This document shows, one piece after another, positions 28,896 to 41,403 of a stretch of DNA of 64,000 bases. The position numbers and the translations under genes were made by a program. The notes under the pieces are model-generated. The model was given only the letters and a program-made list of their open reading frames with translations, did not search any database and had not been told where the DNA came from. The DNA lies in NCBI GenBank assembly GCA_018350325.1, contig JAEVLN010000021.1, positions 558,001 to 622,000 of the forward strand, written 5' to 3'. Source of the stretch: Globodera rostochiensis (Eukaryota > Nematoda > Chromadorea > Rhabditida > Heteroderidae). The stretch's first letter is position 1. The number at the start of each line of letters is the position of its first letter.

Positions 28896-31800
28896 AATGT
28901 TTTACAGAAATTCTAATAATTTAAATATTAATTCAAACATTGGGTCTTGAAGAAATTTTCACATGAATATAAAGGTAAGACAATTAATAATAAATTAATC
29001 AATTTAATCTTTATTTATTCTTCCAATAAAAAATGAAAATATGTATACATATATATTTAAATAAAAAAATGCTGCTTGATTCCTGAATTTGATTCATATA
29101 TGCATTATTTATAATGTTTTTAAGAAGAAAAAAATTAGATAAATAAAGCAGATTTAATTAAAAACACGATTAAAATATAAATAATTTATTTGCAAAATTT
29201 AAAAAAAGTTTGTTATAAATTAACAAAATAATAACTTGATAAAAAAAGCAAAACGCGAGCAGCAATTCAAGAAAAAAATCTAAGTTTATTGTATTGCTGA
29301 GATGAAATAAAAGAAAACATAAAATACCAAAATATAAGTAATAAAATATAAGGATAAAATGTTTAGAGTTAGCTTTAGATTCTACGACTCCGGAATGCAT
29401 GCCACCTAAATAACTGAGTTCATTAAAAATATAATATGTAGATAAATTTTAAAAAATAGAAAATTTAGCTTCTGCACAGCCGGCACTAGCATAGAAAGAT
29501 GTTTCCGGAATCAATCAACAGGAAAACACACGGAGTACCCAACTCCACCTCGACTAAATAAAATTATGTTAAATTTTAGCGACCTAGAATTTAAAAATTA
29601 AATTAGATACGATCACGATATAATAAGCAAACTTCTATCCTTAAAACTAAAACTAAACGAATATTAAAATGGCCAACTACGGCGTAAGATGATAAAACAA
29701 TTGCAGACAAAACATTCGTTTAAAAAAAACAAAAATTTGCACCGCACAAAATCACATTTTCCAGAAGAAAATTATCAGATAAAATTTTATATACGAATTT
29801 AAATGATACCAGTCTTTTGAACCTTTGTGTGCCAGCAGCAGCAGAAATCCACAAATTGAAAGATGCCTTCATAAGTGAAGGATGGCATTGACTTTTACAG
29901 TGGATCCGCAAAAGAGCCAATTTGCTTAAGGAGTTAATTGGGGTAAATCGTTCCCGTCTAACTGGAGCTTATCTTTATCTAGTTTCTCTTGTAATATTAA
30001 AAAACTTTTCAACCCATGTTGTTTTGTTAATATGTAATTTAGCTAAATCATAAATATTCTTGTTCTCAATGCATCAATTAATTTAAATAATAACATATAG
30101 TCACTTTTAACGCAACTTCGGTAAAATAAATGTCGAATGAGATCACGGCCATTGTTCTTAGTCTTACTTTGAAGCGATTACGCCAATTTTCTTATATTAA
30201 GAAACCCCATCCTCCGATTTAGTAATTAACGTAAATCTTAGTAAACAACAAAAATTGTTTTTGATTATTTGTTACTTTATAAAATAATATAAATCATATA
30301 AATTTTATTGCGATCACACACAAGCAATTTATAGTATTATACGAATATTTTTTAGCTATAGTCTTAATTCGTGGCAAAACGACCATCGTTCACGTGCCTA
30401 TTAATGGCATAATAAAGAGATTTGCATTTATATAAAATGCATGATGTTTTTATAAATTTAATCTTTATTTACTTAGTTTTTTAGAAGAATACCTCTTGTA
30501 TTATTTACTTTTTCAAAGTTTTGCATTATATTCGTTAAAATATATTAATTTTTTATAACTTTGTATCTGTCAATACTCACATGAATATTGCCGCGTTTGT
30601 TGGTTTTTGTTACGGTAAAATAGGCATGCTATCTATATAAATTGGTGATTGTTTTTGTTTTGTTTAAAAAATATGCAAACATGCAGTAAATTAAAAGATT
30701 AATGTTTTTTATTTGAGATTTTTCAATTTGTTAAAAAATATGTTAATAATAATTTTTCACCTTTATGCCAATGCTCTTTATCTGATTAAGCAGCATAAAT
30801 TTTCACAATTGTTTTATTTTTGAAATGAATTAATTATACTAAAATTAATTTAAAGATACTTATTTTGATTAATAAACTTAATAGGGTTTTTATTTATAAT
30901 CATTTTTAAGTTGCCTAAAAAACAAAATCAATTCGGCAATTATTAATAAATTCAATTTTTTTTAGTAAGATTATAATTATCGATTCATTCTGCGCACCTC
31001 TTTATTAATTAATTATTATTCGGCAATTGAATATTAAAGTTTTACTTTTTGAAACAAATGTTAAAATTTTGGGTTCTACCAATTAAATTTTATAATTTTA
31101 ACATTTTGCAATGGACTATGCTAAATGTTAAAAATAACATATAAATATTGTTGTTAAAGCATGTTTTATTATTATATATCATAAAAAAATTATTATTTGC
31201 ATACTTCAATTTCCTAAAATAAATACATTAGAAATAATAAACCCTAATTCTAACCAAAAAATTACAAAAAATACTCTATTTAAAACCTACAATCTAAAAT
31301 AATAACTTTAAATGGTTCTTAGTTAAATTGGTATTAATCCCATTTCTAAGCAGACAAAAATGTAAAACGATTTTTATTCACTTTTAGACATTATAATAAA
31401 AATATTAAAGATACAAGTACACAGGAATAGAAAACCGAATAAATGTAGCGACCAACTCCACTATTACCGTTTAATTTACAAAATTTTTAAAGCTAGTGAG
31501 CAACAAAGATTCAATAAACAGACCAAACAACACCCTTTTTTGAAATCAACATTCCACAATTTCTTGGATTTTGCAACATAGTTAATCCTTCATTAAAATA
31601 CTGTCTTTAAAAAGGATTTTACAAATTAAATTATTTTTAAAATTACAGCTAATTCAACAAAAATGGTTATAACTTCGTTTTGTTAATATGCAAATTTTAA
31701 TTAATATGTATTTGTAAACTTTTTTTTCAATGTATTTTTTTAAATATCGTCATTGGGTTTTAGCTCTTTTTGTAAAAATTTAAATTATCAATATACTCCT

Positions 31801-32221
31801 ATTATCCTTGGTATACTCAGAATCTGCCAAGTTGAAGATCCACAGACTTGATCAAAGTTTAAGAATATTTAAGATGACAACGCATGACGATCTAAGCATT
31901 TATTATAGTATGTTGAAGCATTGGGGATGTCGATTTAATCTTTTTTAATAGCTGACATTTGCAACAGTTCTATGAATTTAAGGCTTTTAATTTTTATTTA
32001 GCGAAAGAATTTCTTTAAATAATTACCATTATTTCCAATTTTCGAATGTAAGTTAATAGTTATTAAAAAGAGGAAAACATAGTTTATTATTATAAGAAAA
32101 AATATGTTTCTTCAATCTATTTATTTATCACTATAATTTTTTTGAAATACAAAAAACTTTCAATTCGCAAAATTAAATAATATTTTGCACAATTTTCTTA
32201 ACGAGATTCATTAAATTTTTC

Positions 32222-32247
32222 CCGGCGGCGCCTTTCGGCACCGCCGG
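32222..32247. repeat. GC-rich hairpin, family copy 2
   Basis: CCGGCGG at 32,222-32,228 pairs with CCGCCGG at 32,241-32,247 (7 bp perfect stem). The loop contains CGCCTTTCGGCA. It is the most complete member of the small palindromic family also seen at 14.25 and 35.28 kb. Confidence 0.6.
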
Positions 32248-32449
32248 ACACCCATTTTCACAAAAAAAAACCCACAAAATCATTGGCCTAAATCAAAGTC
32301 AATTTCGAAAGGGTCGTGCTCCGAGTTTTACCAAATGCTAATTTCAAACAAAAAACTGCTTTTTCGATCATGGATTCAAAAATATGTCATTTGAACAGTT
32401 CAAGCTCACTATTTACCGCTTAAAATTCTGATGTGATCTCCATCTTTGG

Positions 32450-32590
32450 CGGTGCATTTTCATCCACGGCCTTGGTAGGATGAGAACCGGGATCCCCGTT
32501 TTTGGGGATGGGTAAACCGGGGAACAGGGACGGGGATGAAAATATCGGGAACTCCATTTTCCCCGTCCCCGTCCGGTGCCAACGCTACAT
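32450..32590. repeat. GC-rich patch of GGGGATGGG / CCCCGTCCCC words
   Basis: In an otherwise 20-25% GC region this patch carries GGGATCCCCGTTTTTGGGGA, GGGGAACAGGGACGGGGATG and CCCCGTCCCCGTCCGG. The two halves are roughly inverted. The TTGG near 32,470 and the CCAA near 32,580 could be termini of a degraded inverted-repeat element, but no clean target duplication is visible. Confidence 0.45.
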
Positions 32591-33349
32591 TTAACGTAAT
32601 AAAATAAAACTGAATTACATTATATAATTTATTATTTTATTTTAACTAATTGCAGAGCGGAGGGATCTATTTTGTTTAATGTAGTTTACTGAAGTTAGAA
32701 AGACTTACAATAAATTAAAAAATAGATTACAATCTTTAAAATTTAATTAAAAGATAATTTAAAAATTATATATAACACTAGAGGAAACCAAGGCTTAAAA
32801 TTATAAAAAAACTTATTAGTTATTAACCAATGAACATGTTTTTTTAAAGGACGAAACCGACCATAAGAAACGTTAATTAATAATAAAAGCAGTAATGTTT
32901 GCCTAAGTGTTTAAAGTCTTTAAAAATTATATTAAACGAAAGAGCCCATGATTATATGAAAAAATTTATAATTTTTAATAGAAATAAAAAAAATATTAAT
33001 ATTAATAATTATAATAATATATTAAGCAAAAAAAGAAGCACAATTAAAAGGCGCTAAATCATTGATAACATTTGCAACAAACATTTCGACAATATCGATC
33101 GCGGACGAGACAATACACGTTGCGATTGGCACATCTGAATCAATTTTTGTAAGCTAAAAATGAAAAACAAACATTCATTAATAAATAACATAATAAGAAA
33201 TAAAACCAATCAAAATCCAGTTTGTTTGAGCACGATCTCAAAATTATGAAATAGTTTTTTAAAGAAATTGATAGACCGGTATGATGGCGGTTATAAAAAA
33301 GAGCTGGTATGCACACCATAAATTTTTATAGATGTATAATTTAAACGAT

Positions 33350-33520
33350 AAGGCGGCCTTTGGCCTTTATAAAACAATAACAAACCCCAAAATTTGCCAA
33401 AAAAAAATATTCAGACCACGGGGACCTAAAATTGCCCCGAGCTTACCCAACCTTGCCATAACCGTTGGCATCAGCAGGGAGTCTACCTAGAAATCCACGT
33501 GCCACCGTGGGGACGCTCTT
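33350..33520. repeat. GC-richer patch with AAGGCGGCCTTTGGCCTT palindrome
   Basis: A palindromic word at about 33,350-33,370 is followed by about 120 bp of higher GC that ends with GTGGGGACG near 33,505. This is the same nine-base word that recurs through the Helitron gene. No open frame or transposon ends are visible. It may be a degraded repeat fragment. Confidence 0.35.
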
Positions 33521-35280
33521 TAAAAAAATAATTTTTAATAAATTTTCTAAACAATAAAAAAACGCGAGTAATTTGAAACATTTTAAGCTTCAAAGATTTT
33601 TTGACATTTAATTATAAAATAAAATTAACATTTAATGTCCAGATTTTCCAAAAAAATGAATGTTTTTATAGCATAAAACTGATCAAAACATTAAAATCTA
33701 AGTGATATTAAATATAATAATAATACTCCAATAAGATAGTGTTGTCCATCATTGCATTTGAATTTCATATTTTTACAATAAACTTTTATTAATATTTTTA
33801 TGAATTATTCATAGCCGCAGAATCTATAAATAAATATTATTTCATTATTAATTTTTTACTTTTTCCGATTCGTAGATTTATTCAGTTTATTTGTTTGGGT
33901 TAAATTACAAACATTAATTATTGGTATATTTAATTATAAAACCATGTTGTGAGGCTTTTCTAGTTTTTGGAGTTTTCTCTTCAGCTCTGAGCTATGGATT
34001 TAATTTTGCGTCTGTATTTAATTAAATATAAAGTATACAACAAAAATGCTCATTAAAACCCCTCAATAATCTTTTTTTTATGATATTTTATAAGTGGAAA
34101 TTATTTTCATTTTCAATTAGGAATAGGATTTTCCATAATTTTATATATTTGAAGAAAATATATTTATCACTCTGGCATTTTTCTAAATTTTTTCAATTTA
34201 AATTTTTCTATTTTGGTATAAGTTTATATTTAAAATTCAATTACATAAATTGATCGATCCGTAGTTAATATAAGATTAAGTGTTATAGGTAGCATACTTT
34301 TTCCTGTTGATATAATAAAGCATAATGAAGCAATGGTTGGTAAAAGTAGACCATATCTCCGGCTGTAACACCATATGTTAATAATATAATTAAAAATAAT
34401 GTATTTCATCAAAAGATTTAATCTATATAAAAGCGGCAAAAATAAACCGGTTCGGCTCAAATTGTAAGCGTTGAAATCAGAAATAGTTTATAATTTTTTA
34501 AAGAATAATTGCTTATCATTTACTGTGAAGTTCCTTCCGTTTAAAGCATTTCAGCGCATTTAATCACTCAAGCATAAATATCTAAAATGTAAATGAAATA
34601 ACCGTTTATAGAATTAGCTCAAAAAATAAATTACATAATTATTAACGTAAATATATCATTAAAGAAATAAAATAATATTAATTCAAAATTTAGCATTCAA
34701 ATATAACATGATAAGCAATAAAGATTAATTAACGGTTTTAATATTTAAAAAATAAATAAATGTGACAAAAAAAGATAGAATTTGTTTTTAATATATTGTA
34801 TCGACAATGACTTAAAAATCAAAATTTTTCTAATGCAATCCAACTTACAATTAAATAACAATAAATACGAAAGTAAAGTTAAAGTATAAATAATATTAAT
34901 GAAGGCGTTAACGCCAGAAGAATTTATAAGCAAGAATTTGAACTTTAAAAATTAGAAGATATTACATTTAAAGATGTTGACAAATTTGTGAATTTAATTT
35001 TTTTAAAATAAATTAGCAATAATATTGTATTTGAGAACTTGACACAAAGCATAAACGAAAAAAGATCATACTGATTGTAGAGTTATGATGTAATATGTAA
35101 ATAAATCAAAAATTTATAATTTCATAAAAATCTTCTATTTTAAAATGTAACGTTTTGTCTAAAAAAATAAATCGTTTTGTATCTTATATCAACTGAGATC
35201 ATGAGAATTAATAAATATGAGGTAAAGATTTTTTAATAATTTAAAATAAAAATATATTAAAATAAAAACTCGGCTATTAG

Positions 35281-35300
35281 ACGGTGCCGAAGGCGCGCCT
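35281..35300. repeat. GC-rich palindromic islet, family copy 3
   Basis: ACGGTGCCGAAGGCGCGCC is the reverse complement of the core of the 32.2 kb hairpin (GGCGCCTTTCGGCACCG). It lies in AT-rich DNA at the boundary where plus-strand composition changes from A-rich to T-rich. Confidence 0.5.
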
Positions 35301-37769
35301 CCAAGAAATTTGAATCAGTTTGTTAAGGGGTTTGCAACTAAATTTTTAAGCTTTGAATATTTTCCGAGAAAATTTTTTTTTCTAATTAATTCTTTTAAAA
35401 AATTTTGAACTGGCTGATATGATGAAATGTAAAACTTTAAAGTTTCTAAAAATAAATCATAAGATTAAGCAATCAAAGAATTTGTGAAAAGGATTAATTT
35501 AATAATGATAAAATTTAATAATATTTGTATTAATTGGCATATATCTTGCAAATAAAAAAATTATTTAATTGTAATTGGCGCAGGTGCCCAGTACACAAAA
35601 ATTTTGCTCGTCACTATTTTTTCATGGCGGCTGCCAAAAGATGCTCCATTCGTACAATCCATCTTCAATCCCAATAGCTTTTTCATGTTAAAATATACAA
35701 ATATTAAATTTTATAAGTTAAATTATTATTTATTATTGGTCAACAACAAATCTGTTAGACATTTTTGTACTTTAGGCTTGACATTGAGATTTCTTAGTTT
35801 AGATGTTTGTTTTGTTTTTTTTGATGCTTGGCTTTTTGTGTTACTTTGTTTCAGATATTTGTTACTTCCATGAAGGAATTGGTCGCGTCCGGCAATTTTT
35901 TTTCCAGTTTGACCTTGAGTGGTTTAATTGGTTCATGGTGCGTGCTTTAGACATTTGCATGCTTTTGCCCCCCCCCATTCCCTCGACGCCTCTACCAAAA
36001 TTTTTAAATTAAATTTTATAATCAAATATGAATTATTTCATTATGCATATTTCAATGTTATGTTTTGATAATTTTTATTTTGGAATTGTTATTTAATTCT
36101 TTCCAAAATTTTAACACTAAATATTCATGCATGTATTTTATTAATTATCTTTTTTGTATTATAAAAATACATATTTTAATTTGTCGAAGATGTTCATATT
36201 TTAAGTCTAATTAAGGTATATTAACCATTGTTGTTTTGGTAAAAGTTCGATATTTAATTATAACTTGTTTTGTCTTATGTGGATATAAAATAATTAAAAT
36301 GTTAATGCTATTAAACTTAAAAATAACCATCGTTAGGTGCCAAGGACCTCGCAAAGGTTTTTTAGCACTGTGTTTATAATTCCAAGCATTGATATATAAA
36401 TAATTTTACAATTTATTTTAAGAACATCTGGACTTTTTTTGTTAAACATCTTGTTTGTTTTTAAATAATCAAAAATATTTAAAGAAATTAAGGTATTGTT
36501 TGGAAGGTAGAATACAAATTGTATTTGTAAGTCTCATGTACTATTTTTTCAATTGCTTCATTGTCGCAAACCTGATGCCCTTTAAGTGTACAGATTCTTT
36601 CGTTTAACCATTTTGGTAGTTTGTTTTTGCATTTAATTCTCGCAAATTTTTCTTTGATTCAATTTAATTTTTTATAAATATTTTTTGTTTATGGTTAAAT
36701 GTATTTAATAAATTTTGTTTGGTACTTGAATCGCTTTGATGTATTATTCAACGATAATTTTTTTTTTGCCATCTCTCAAAAAATAACGAATACATTTTTT
36801 TTTTTAATTTGATTTTTTTGTTGTTTTAAGTTTATGATATTTTTTAGGCGGGTTTGACTATATTTTTTTATATTAAAACCAGCATTTGATAAATCGAGGA
36901 TCTTGCTCAGCATGATTTATTATTTATAGCCATGTTTTTCTAGTTCCCAATAGCTGTTTTAGATTTATCGGAGAAAATCCACCTCTAAAAATCGAAGATT
37001 TTTTGGGGAATTGCTTTTGAAAATGTTTATAGTATAATTTTTAATAATATTTTGAATTTATTCACTGGTATTCCGTTCTTAGCAAACTCGACGATGTAGT
37101 CGTAGCGCGCTCAAGATTTAGGCTTATTTTAATAACATACTTAAATGTAATTTTGGTTTTATAAGCAAAATTTTCTTAAAGTAATTTTTTTATATTCATT
37201 ATTAAACGCAATATAATTCACGCAACAATTGATGTTATATTAGATAATATTATATCTATAATCAAGTATGCCCGCATAGTCAATTCAGACGGCATTATTT
37301 TATTTCATTTATTTAATTTCATGATGAGTTGAAACGGCCGGTTTTGCCATTAGCATCGCAGCCTTGTTGAGTTGGCATTTATTATGGCATTTCTCGCTTT
37401 CATTATATAAATTACTTCAATTAATTATTACATATTTTTAGAAAAATTTTTACTAAATATAATTGCGATCTCTGATAAATATTTTTGATCCACTTGTCCT
37501 TCCTGTTTCGTGTGTGGCGCAACCATTTGACTTTGCCGTATCCCTTGATTGATTCATGTCTTATTCTTTCTTACAATTTTACATTCCATTTTTCATTTAG
37601 CTTAATTTAATTTTTCGTTTATTATTTATTGTTTTTTATTTTAATTTATGCTGCGAGCCTCAAGAAAGGCCTTGAATTGGGCGATGTTCAATGTCCGGAA
37701 TTACTCCAAGTCTAATAAGAAAAAATTATGGAGTGGCTCCAAAGTATAATATCCGTAGTCAACAGTCAC

Positions 37770-37885
37770 GCCAAATTCTCATTTTCCAAGTACATTCTTG
37801 GAAATAAGCACGCTTTTAAATTTGTAAGTACGAGGGTCCGTTTCCAAGTACTGTACTTGGCATCCAAGTACGAATACGAACCCTG
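37770..37885. repeat. CCAAGTAC / GTACTTGG repeat patch
   Basis: The words CCAAGTAC, TTCTTGGAA, AAGTACGAGGGTCC, CCAAGTACTGTACTTGG (a 17 nt near-perfect palindrome) and CCAAGTACG follow within 100 bp, ending ACCCTGCA. It looks like the core of a small inverted-repeat element. I cannot define its outer ends. Confidence 0.45.
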
Positions 37886-39534
37886 CACTATGATATAAAA
37901 TTTAGGGTTTTTTTATTTTTATGTTTTATTTTGTATTTGCTTTAATTCTTCTACTTTAAATTTTATTTTTGAATAAATGTTATTTAAGGTTCTTGAAGAT
38001 CGAATTGAGTTGTTTGGACGTCAATAAATTATTCATTGCGCTACTTGAGCTTTTAATAATTATACTACAAATTTTATAAAATTTTCATTTTTTTGCTCAA
38101 ATCTCTTTTTACAATCTTTATTTACGGTAAATAATAATGAGGTTTTTATTTTGTGAAAATGTATATCTGGCGGTGCTGACAGGCGCCATGGAAAAATATT
38201 TTTAAAATAAATTATCAATGAGCTATGGTTAATTTGATAGCTTTTTCCCATAAAATTTTAAATACTCTTTGCAACATTAATTTTATGGAGTTTTTTAGAA
38301 ATAATTGGATGAAGTAAATTCGGGTTGGCACCCCGACCCCGACACGTGTTGACTTTTATTTTCTTCTAGTCTCATTTGCGCCCCCATTAAAAGAACATTT
38401 TTTATTTTTATAAAACAAAGTATTTCTGGGCTAATAATTAGTCTTTTAGTAACCAATTATTTAAAGTTATTTGAATTCTACAAAAAAAAATTTAAAGTTA
38501 AACTTTTATAAAATATATAATTTTGAATTTGTTCATCCTTAATTTTCAGACCCAACCAGTAACTTACTTTTTGATGAACAATTTTATTTGTTTACTTAAA
38601 TTTAAATGGGTAATAAAAAATCTTAATTTGCTCATTTCTGATGTCATTATTTCAAGAAAAATAGCCAATTAGAATTAAAATTTTAAAAACTACATATAAA
38701 AGGCGATTGACCTTAAAATTTATTTTTTGAAACTTTTTGGTTCTTTTATTGCACTTTATAATAATTACGATGCGACAAAAAATCCCTATCTTGTTTTGAA
38801 TATTTTCGTTTTTAATCTTGACTTAAATTCTTTTAATACGTCCCCAACATTGGTGAAAATCGTAGATAACCCTCTTCACGTTTTCACAAAAGAACAGCAG
38901 CCATGCATGTGACATGTTGAGAATGTTGCACAGAAAGATATTTCCAATTTGGATATTTTTAAGTTGAATTATGATAATTTGCTTATTTATTTTGAATCTT
39001 TATGCAAAAGGATTTTAGCTAATTTGTTTTCTTCTGATTATTAGATTTTCTAATTGCTCTGGAAATAATATATAATGGTTTCAGATATTATTTGCCATTT
39101 ACTATTTTCATTTGATTTTGTTATTTGTAATATTTTAAATTTTTACATATTTTAAATAATCTTTTTTGATTTAGTATTTTATCATTAAATTTTTAAATAT
39201 TTTTTACAAACAACATCTACGTTCCTGCTAAACACGCACCCCTGCAAGCATTAAAGATTATGATTGGATATGGATAATCACCAAATTAGCAGTCCCAATT
39301 TTAATTTATATTACTATATATGTTTTTATTAGTTTTTATGATGTCTTTTCTTTGAATATTTATGTGCTGTGCAATCGCAGTAATTTAGCATAATCGACTG
39401 TTCAATTTCACCCGCGCCGATTCCGGCGACAAGCCCGTATTTTTTATAATCAATAAACCATTTTAATGAAGGCCCATCATTCTTAATTATCAAATGAGTT
39501 ATTTTTATCGAATTTTTTTATTCCTGATATAGAT

Positions 39535-40554
39535 TAGTGTTCGGCACGGTACGGTAATACCGCGGTATTTTTCGGTATTACCGCGGTATTTTTTCGGTAT
39601 TTTTACCGAAATACCGATACCAAAAAAATTTTGAGATTTCGGTATTTTTTCGGTATCGGTATTTTTTCGGTATTTTACCGAAATACCGATACCGAGCCAT
39701 CTCGGAATACCGCGGTATTTTTCGGTATTTCGGTATTTTGGAAAATGGATATTTTTGAACGATTTGTGTCAATCTCGACCAGGATGGTGTAGTGGTGAGT
39801 GGTGGAGGCTTTAGTTAGGTTGGGGTTCTGACCCACCCATCGGGGAAAGTTTTTTTTCCTACTTTCTGTGAGCATCTACTGTTGGTAAACAATTTCTAAA
39901 AATTAGAAAAAATATTTTTGATTTTTTAGCAAAATTGGGTGAATTTAAAAAAAAAATTTTTTACTTGATGTGATGTTTTCTCCTTTTTCAAAAATTTAAA
40001 AGTTAGTCGGAATTTTAATGGATGATGCATTGGACAAAGTGTTCAATCACTTGCTAGTGATGCTCGAGAATCGGGGGCCGGGTGGTTGGTTTGAGAAAAA
40101 AACCATAGGGAGGCTCTTTGCTTTTACAAAATTAATAATTTTTGGGCCAATTTTCTTAACAAAAAGTGCTTTGGGATTCATCAAACCAAAGGGAGGGGGC
40201 GGGAGGGGAGCTTTGGATTTTCATCAAAAAAACTTTCTTATCAAATTTACTTAAATGAACCCAGCAACAGCTGAGATGCTTATTTTTCTCAACAAAGCAT
40301 TGGCAAAAATCAATTAAAGTATTGGTTAAAAGTTTTGTTAATTTTAAATTGAAATTCAAAATTTTCAAAAAATACCGAATACCGGTCGGTATACCGAATT
40401 TTTTGGGTCGGTATTTTTCGGTATCGGTATTTTTTGGTATTTATACCGAAATATCGATACCGAAAAAAATTTGAGATTTTGGTTTTTTTTCGGTATCGGT
40501 ATTATACCGAAATACCGATACCGAATACCGAAAAACCCCATTTGCCGAACACTA
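39535..40554. mobile_element. hAT-type non-autonomous element, complete, 1,020 bp
   Basis: The element begins TAGTGTTCGGCA and ends TGCCGAACACTA, perfect 12 bp terminal inverted repeats. ATATAGAT flanks it on both sides (39,527-39,534 and 40,555-40,562), a perfect 8 bp target-site duplication as expected for hAT insertion. Both subterminal regions (39,546-39,750 and 40,370-40,540) are dense arrays of CGGTATTTTT/ACCGAAATACCGATACC words that can pair with each other, giving a foldback form. The centre holds a tRNA-like segment and no transposase. Frames inside (e.g. 78 aa at 40,018) are not gene-like. The intact duplication indicates a fairly recent insertion. Confidence 0.92.
39786..39834 (+). 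other. tRNA-like A-box/B-box segment inside the hAT element
   Basis: GGTGTAGTGGTGAGTGGTGG at 39,786-39,805 resembles a pol III A box, and GGTTCTGACCC at 39,824-39,834 a degenerate B box, with tRNA-like spacing. The same 20-mer occurs on the minus strand at 47.38-47.39 kb next to a perfect B box. No complete cloverleaf can be folded by eye, so I call it a tRNA-derived (SINE-head-like) segment rather than a tRNA gene. Confidence 0.55.
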
Positions 40555-40562
40555 ATATAGAT

Positions 40563-40824
40563 GATATGTTCAATTTTGGTTTTTCTCTTAACTTTCAACA
40601 ACTTCAATATCGTTCATAATAGATCATCCTCCAATTCGGGGGTTCATATATTTTGTTGTCTTCATTTTGGATTTCTTCACCTTCGATATTATTGATTTAT
40701 TTGGGATTGTCTTCAACTTATTATTTGGGGACTTTGAGCATTCGAATTCCCGGACCTTGACCCAATCGTGCTCATTGTCCGACGGTTTAAGTTTTTAAAA
40801 TTTTTCAATAAAATAGATAAACAA
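40563..40824. other. Spacer between hAT element and Helitron array
   Basis: About 260 bp of unremarkable intermediate-GC sequence with no open frame or repeat that I recognise. The insertion flank of the Helitron array on this side is TTGTTTATC when read on the minus strand. Confidence 0.5.
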
Positions 40825-41403
40825 CTAGACGCCTGCGGGGGGCTAAAGCCATAGGGATTAATTGATATAAGTTGTTGTTGAAACTGTTCCTAGGGCTTTT
40901 CTTTTTTTAAATTAGTATTTAGGTTATTTTTTTTCATTTAATTGTATTAAATTATGAGCCCGTTCTGGGCGGGCAAGCCCTCTCTGGGGTTTCATGGCCG
41001 GGCAAGCCGTCCCGCGATCGGGCGTGCCCTTTCCGGGGCCGGTTAAGCCATTCCCGGGTCAGACATACACTTCATGAAGCCAAGCAAGTCTTCCCGGGGA
41101 ACGGGCAATCCTTTCTTTCCAACGTTTTTAAACTTCTTTTAAATTGTTAATTTATTATTCATTTTATTAAAATTTTTCTACCCCTAACATTTGCCCAACA
41201 CAGCTGTTCAATGGGGTGTATACTACTTCTAAAAAACGAAAGTTAAAATTATTTCTCTCGTTACCCTTGTATCTCTAACCACATCTCTCACTTTCCACAC
41301 TATTTCGTCTTCAAAATTGATGCGACCCTAACTTGATCAGATCAGAAACGAACAAACTTTTTTTTGTTTAGTTTACCTTTTTAAGCTGAATTGAATTATA
41401 TAA
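40825..41403 (-). mobile_element. Non-autonomous Helitron unit, truncated
   Basis: Read on the minus strand it ends CCGCAGGCGTCTAG|TT (CTAG = CTRR terminus). Moving inward come CTGTTCCTAGGG, a GGGCGGGCAAGCCC cluster, the TTCAATGGGGTGTATACTAC block and a GATCAG/TTTTTTTTGTTTAG segment. It then runs straight into the 3' end of the next unit, without the 700 bp 5' part and TC terminus seen in later units. It is therefore 5'-truncated. There is no coding capacity. Confidence 0.7.

Larger units (their letters stand above)
28901..39526. other. AT-rich stretch with a few GC repeats, no gene seen
   Basis: No supported gene. Plus-strand skew flips several times (A-rich to 29.9 kb, T-rich 30-31.2 kb, A-rich 32.6-33.8 and 34.2-35.2 kb, strongly T-rich 35.3-39.5 kb). 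It contains the palindromic islets at 32.2 and 35.3 kb, a CCCCGTCCCC-rich patch at 32.45-32.59 kb, a GC patch at 33.35-33.52 kb and a CCAAGTAC-repeat patch at 37.77-37.88 kb. Overlapping frames at 35,604-36,012 are phenylalanine/leucine-rich noise from T-runs. Confidence 0.55.

Noticed and set aside
35604..36012. Two overlapping 89 aa and 69 aa plus-strand frames as small membrane proteins
   Set aside because: Hydrophobicity comes from T-runs (Phe/Leu). There is no conserved motif, no splice context and overlapping frames are equally open.
1..39500. Ciliate germline DNA with scattered coding segments between AT-rich eliminated sequences
   Set aside because: The pattern of GC islets in an AT desert suggested it, but no pointer repeats or assembled protein could be traced, and the Helitron gene uses standard stops and short GT-AG introns.
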